Assembly: GCA_022701275.1 (NCBI GenBank)
Contig: CP031740.1
Coordinates: forward strand, 3,173,001 to 3,237,000
DNA: 64,000 bases
Reading direction: 5' to 3'
From: Microcoleus vaginatus PCC 9802
GTDB taxonomy: Bacteria > Cyanobacteriota > Cyanobacteriia > Cyanobacteriales > Microcoleaceae
Each line of letters starts with the position of its first letter. Within the stretch, counting starts at the first letter, position 1. The notes below the pieces were generated by a model. It had not been told where the DNA came from, did no database searches, and saw only the letters and a program-made list of their open reading frames with translations. A program made the position numbers and the translations under genes. Positions 61,825-64,000 of the stretch are shown here, in pieces.

Positions 61825-62886
61825 ATGAGTAGAACCTTAATTCCTGTGATTCTGGCCGGCGGTAAAGGGGAACGTTTCTGGCCACTGAGTCGCAAGCAGC
61901 GGCCCAAGCAGTTTTTGAGTCTCGACGGTAGCGGCAAGAGTTTGCTGCAGGCTACTGCAGAAAGACTTTTGGAATTAGGTAATGGTTGGGACGATTTGTG
62001 GGTGGTAACGTCGGAAATGTTGGCTTCGGGGGTTCGCGAACAGTTGCCGCTGTTACCACCGGAGAATTTGCTGGCGGAACCGGAGGGCCGGGATACTGCG
62101 CCAGCGGTGGCCTGGACTGCTATAGAAACTGCCAAGCGTTACGGTGAGGATGCGGTGGTGGGTTTTTTCCCGGCGGATCACTGGATTGGGGAACCAAAGG
62201 AGTTTATCAAGACTTTGGAGGCGGCGGCGGAGTTGGCGAAAAATCAGGATGCGATCGCCACTTTGGGAGTAAAACCGAGTTATGCTTCCACCGGCTACGG
62301 CTACATCGAACAAGGTGAGGAAATTGGCAGTTTTGGGGGTTTTCCGGCCTATCGGGTGGCGAGATTTACCGAAAAGCCCGATCGCACAACTGCTGAGGAA
62401 TTTGTAGCCAGTGGCAAGTTTAGTTGGAACGGCGGAATTTTTGTCTTTCGAGTTGGAACAGTCTTGACAGAATTGCGAAATCATGTACCGGAAATGATGG
62501 CAGCTTTGGAAGCAAAAGGCGCACAGGCTTACTCGGAATTACCTAAAATAAGCATCGATTACGCCCTGATGGAGAAGACGCAAAAAGCCTGTGTTCTGCC
62601 CGTAGGCTTTAGCTGGGACGATTTGGGAGATTGGAATGCGATCGGCCGTTTGCTGCAAGGAGATAAGCGGAATGTCGAGTTAGCAAAACACGTCGGAATT
62701 GATACCAAAGGCGGCATTTTCTATGCAGCGGATGAGAATGAAGTAATTGTCACCATTGGTTTAGAGGATGTGGTAGTTGTCAGAGATGGCAACGTAACTT
62801 TGATTGTGAAAAAGGACAGGACGCAGGAGATTAAACAGGTGATCAAAGTGTTGGGAGAAGATGAGAAATTGAAAGACTTGTTATGA
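61825..62886 (+). CDS. manC: mannose-1-phosphate guanylyltransferase
   Basis: This 353-residue enzyme makes GDP-mannose for exopolysaccharide and glycan synthesis. The pyrophosphorylase start signature PVILAGGKGERFWPLSR is at residues 7-23, followed by KQFLSLDG, AEPEGRDTAPAV, VGFFPADHW and FTEKPDRTTAEEF. The short length (no isomerase domain of the ManC-ManA fusion) fits the single-function GMP form. It is a single gene. Confidence 0.93.
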   Translation: MSRTLIPVILAGGKGERFWPLSRKQRPKQFLSLDGSGKSLLQATAERLLELGNGWDDLWVVTSEMLASGVREQLPLLPPENLLAEPEGRDTAPAVAWTAIETAKRYGEDAVVGFFPADHWIGEPKEFIKTLEAAAELAKNQDAIATLGVKPSYASTGYGYIEQGEEIGSFGGFPAYRVARFTEKPDRTTAEEFVASGKFSWNGGIFVFRVGTVLTELRNHVPEMMAALEAKGAQAYSELPKISIDYALMEKTQKACVLPVGFSWDDLGDWNAIGRLLQGDKRNVELAKHVGIDTKGGIFYAADENEVIVTIGLEDVVVVRDGNVTLIVKKDRTQEIKQVIKVLGEDEKLKDLL

Positions 62887-62980
62887 TGTAAGTACGGCAC
62901 AGATTGGGCAGGCGAATACAAAGGATTAATCACTCTTTATCCAGACTTTCGTTTATTAATCTGTGTCGTACTTTACTATT

Positions 62981-63688
62981 CTACTTTTGTTGTTCGCACT
63001 TCCACTGAAGCCATTTTTGTAGCAGAGCCATAATTAAAGCATCTGCTTCGTATAGTGACATAGGTTCTTTTGGTGGAGCGTGCTTATCGACACCATGCCG
63101 TGCATCATCACCAATTGCGCTTTGACTATTAGCAGTATGCGTGAATTGGCTAATCTTATCTTTAGTTATCCACTGTTCAATCTTTTTTTTACCAGCATCT
63201 TTATTGACAATTTCATAAACTTTGTAAAGATTAATCCACTTATGTTCAAAGTCCGTAATTTGTCTGAAAACATTTTTAACTATCTCGTCTTCTTCTGCCA
63301 GCTTCCTCCAGGATTCAAACTCTAAATTACGGATTATATCTTGGCCGCCTTCTAGTTGGATAGAAAAAGAACTTGAATCCACGCTAATTGTGGCTGAAAG
63401 CGCAACCCACCTCTGACGCTTACCTTCTTCATCAACTTCGCAGATGATATCAGGCTTAAGAAGTGGAAAACCTGTAAAATGAATCCTTGCAATAGCACTT
63501 ATATCTTGAAGAGGTTTAGTAGCTTCCCCATATACATCAGACGTATTCGTTAGTGATTCCCAGCGCGAAGAGGTTAGGTAATATTCACCATTCTCTGCCA
63601 TTAAGCTAAACTCATCTGATGAACGCAGCAAGTTCGACAAATTGTCAAAATCCGACTTTTTAACATCTAGTAAAACTAGCCATTTCAT
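62981..63688 (-). CDS. hypothetical protein, 235 residues
   Basis: I do not recognise this protein. It starts at an ATG with AGGAGGTTTTTTTA upstream, a strong ribosome site. There is no signal peptide or membrane segment. It begins KWLVLLDVKKSDFDNLSNLL, has a beta-rich middle (WVALSATISVDSSSFSIQL) and ends in a helix-rich part with two Trp-rich segments (LLQKWLQWKCEQQK). The gene is AT-rich. It is between manC and the last gene. Its function is unknown. Confidence 0.65.
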   Translation of the reverse strand: MKWLVLLDVKKSDFDNLSNLLRSSDEFSLMAENGEYYLTSSRWESLTNTSDVYGEATKPLQDISAIARIHFTGFPLLKPDIICEVDEEGKRQRWVALSATISVDSSSFSIQLEGGQDIIRNLEFESWRKLAEEDEIVKNVFRQITDFEHKWINLYKVYEIVNKDAGKKKIEQWITKDKISQFTHTANSQSAIGDDARHGVDKHAPPKEPMSLYEADALIMALLQKWLQWKCEQQK

Positions 63689-63831
63689 TAAAAAAACCTC
63701 CTAATCGTAATCTTTAAGGAAATACAACTTTATAAATGACTCTCTTGTCCGAGACTAACTCTAAGGAGTTGGAGCGAATGATGTACATCATATTGCATCA
63801 CTCAGCATCTTCTGGCTTTTTTGCGATATAA

Positions 63832-63872
63832 AGAGGAGAGGCAATCGCCAATGGTGGCATTGCCTCTCCTCT
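63832..63872. terminator. strong hairpin after the last partial gene
   Basis: AGAGGAGAGGCAAT (63832-63845) pairs perfectly with ATTGCCTCTCCTCT (63859-63872). On the minus strand it follows the partial gene by about 62 bases and could end it. A second stem, CTTGGGA/TCCCAAG (63879-63902), is adjacent. Confidence 0.65.
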
Positions 63873-63933
63873 ATTCTGCTTGGGACTTTGTTTTTTCCCA
63901 AGTCCCCAACTATTAACCGTTCCTCACGAAGGA

Positions 63934-64000
63934 TTAATCAATCAGTTCCGGCGTAGGAACTTGTGCATTAATCTGAGCCTGAGAAAACGAGGGCAAGGCC
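63934..64000 (-). CDS. 3' end of a gene (start outside window)
   Basis: The last 67 bases hold an open frame that reads ALPSFSQAQINAQVPTPELID before the TAA stop at 63934-63936. Only 22 codons are visible, too few to identify the product. The length of the protein and its function are not known. It is followed by two stem-loops at 63832-63902. Confidence 0.4.
   Translation of the reverse strand, partial: ALPSFSQAQINAQVPTPELID

Overview
The window is chromosomal DNA from a filamentous cyanobacterium, most likely an Oscillatoriales lineage such as Microcoleus, Oscillatoria or Kamptonema. The evidence is photosystem II gene psbM, a second ChlH-type magnesium chelatase, a COP23-type protein, a DUF2839 protein, arogenate dehydrogenase, frequent GCGATCGC (HIP1-like) octamers, heptameric short tandem repeats, and many copies of small GC-rich palindromes. 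The genus is an inference from the style of the repeats and genes. No phage, transposase or CRISPR array was seen.

Layout. 1-10 kb: the end of a HAD hydrolase, a secreted TPR protein, precorrin-6A reductase (cobK), two phosphoesterases (a CapA-like lipoprotein and a secreted calcineurin-like one), a Uma2 nuclease-like protein, an SH3b protein, an AmiC-type amidase and a two-RCK channel-like protein. 10-17 kb: a COP23 protein, a very large ChlH/BchH-family chelatase carrying several in-frame palindromic insertions, and a fused CbiG-CobJ cobalamin enzyme. 17-22 kb is the most accessory-looking part: an unknown six-helix membrane protein, two adjacent COG3541-type nucleotidyltransferases, a remnant of a type I restriction HsdR, an unknown protein with a PD-(D/E)XK-like signature, and tRNA-Val(CAC). 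22-32 kb: a DinG-like protein without a recognisable ATP site, three tandem pentapeptide-repeat paralogues with a shared C-terminal domain, tyrA, and an ABC exporter. 32-36 kb: a NACHT NTPase with sixteen near-identical 31-residue HEAT repeats, an NLR-like architecture. 36-43 kb: a spermidine-synthase-like protein, a response regulator with a nucleotidyl cyclase, and a cobalamin/siderophore-type ABC importer. 43-52 kb: sufE with an alpha/beta-hydrolase homologue lacking its serine, an exported metal-dependent hydrolase, a giant coiled-coil/beta-helix protein, and ATP-grasp, EamA and thioesterase genes. 52-64 kb: a double universal stress protein, psbM (37 codons), a 2Fe-2S ferredoxin, TolC, a DUF512 radical-SAM-like protein, one intact and one broken TPR gene, uppP, a thioredoxin-fold thylakoid-type protein, manC, an unknown gene, and the 3' end of another gene.

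Most genes are ordinary cyanobacterial housekeeping or envelope genes arranged singly or in small operons. Links that can be argued are cobK, cbiG-cobJ, the chelatase and the importer (tetrapyrrole/corrinoid metabolism); response regulator plus cyclase (signalling); sufE plus the hydrolase-like gene; and EamA plus the ATP-grasp gene.

The strongest candidates for something undescribed are four. First, the NACHT-HEAT gene, whose repeat array shows block duplication and variation confined to a few positions, with a possible internally initiated C-terminal module. Second, palindromic elements inserted in frame in essential-looking genes. Third, the PD-(D/E)XK-like orphan beside an HsdR fossil and a tRNA. 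Fourth, a TPR gene broken by the same +1 changes in successive repeats.
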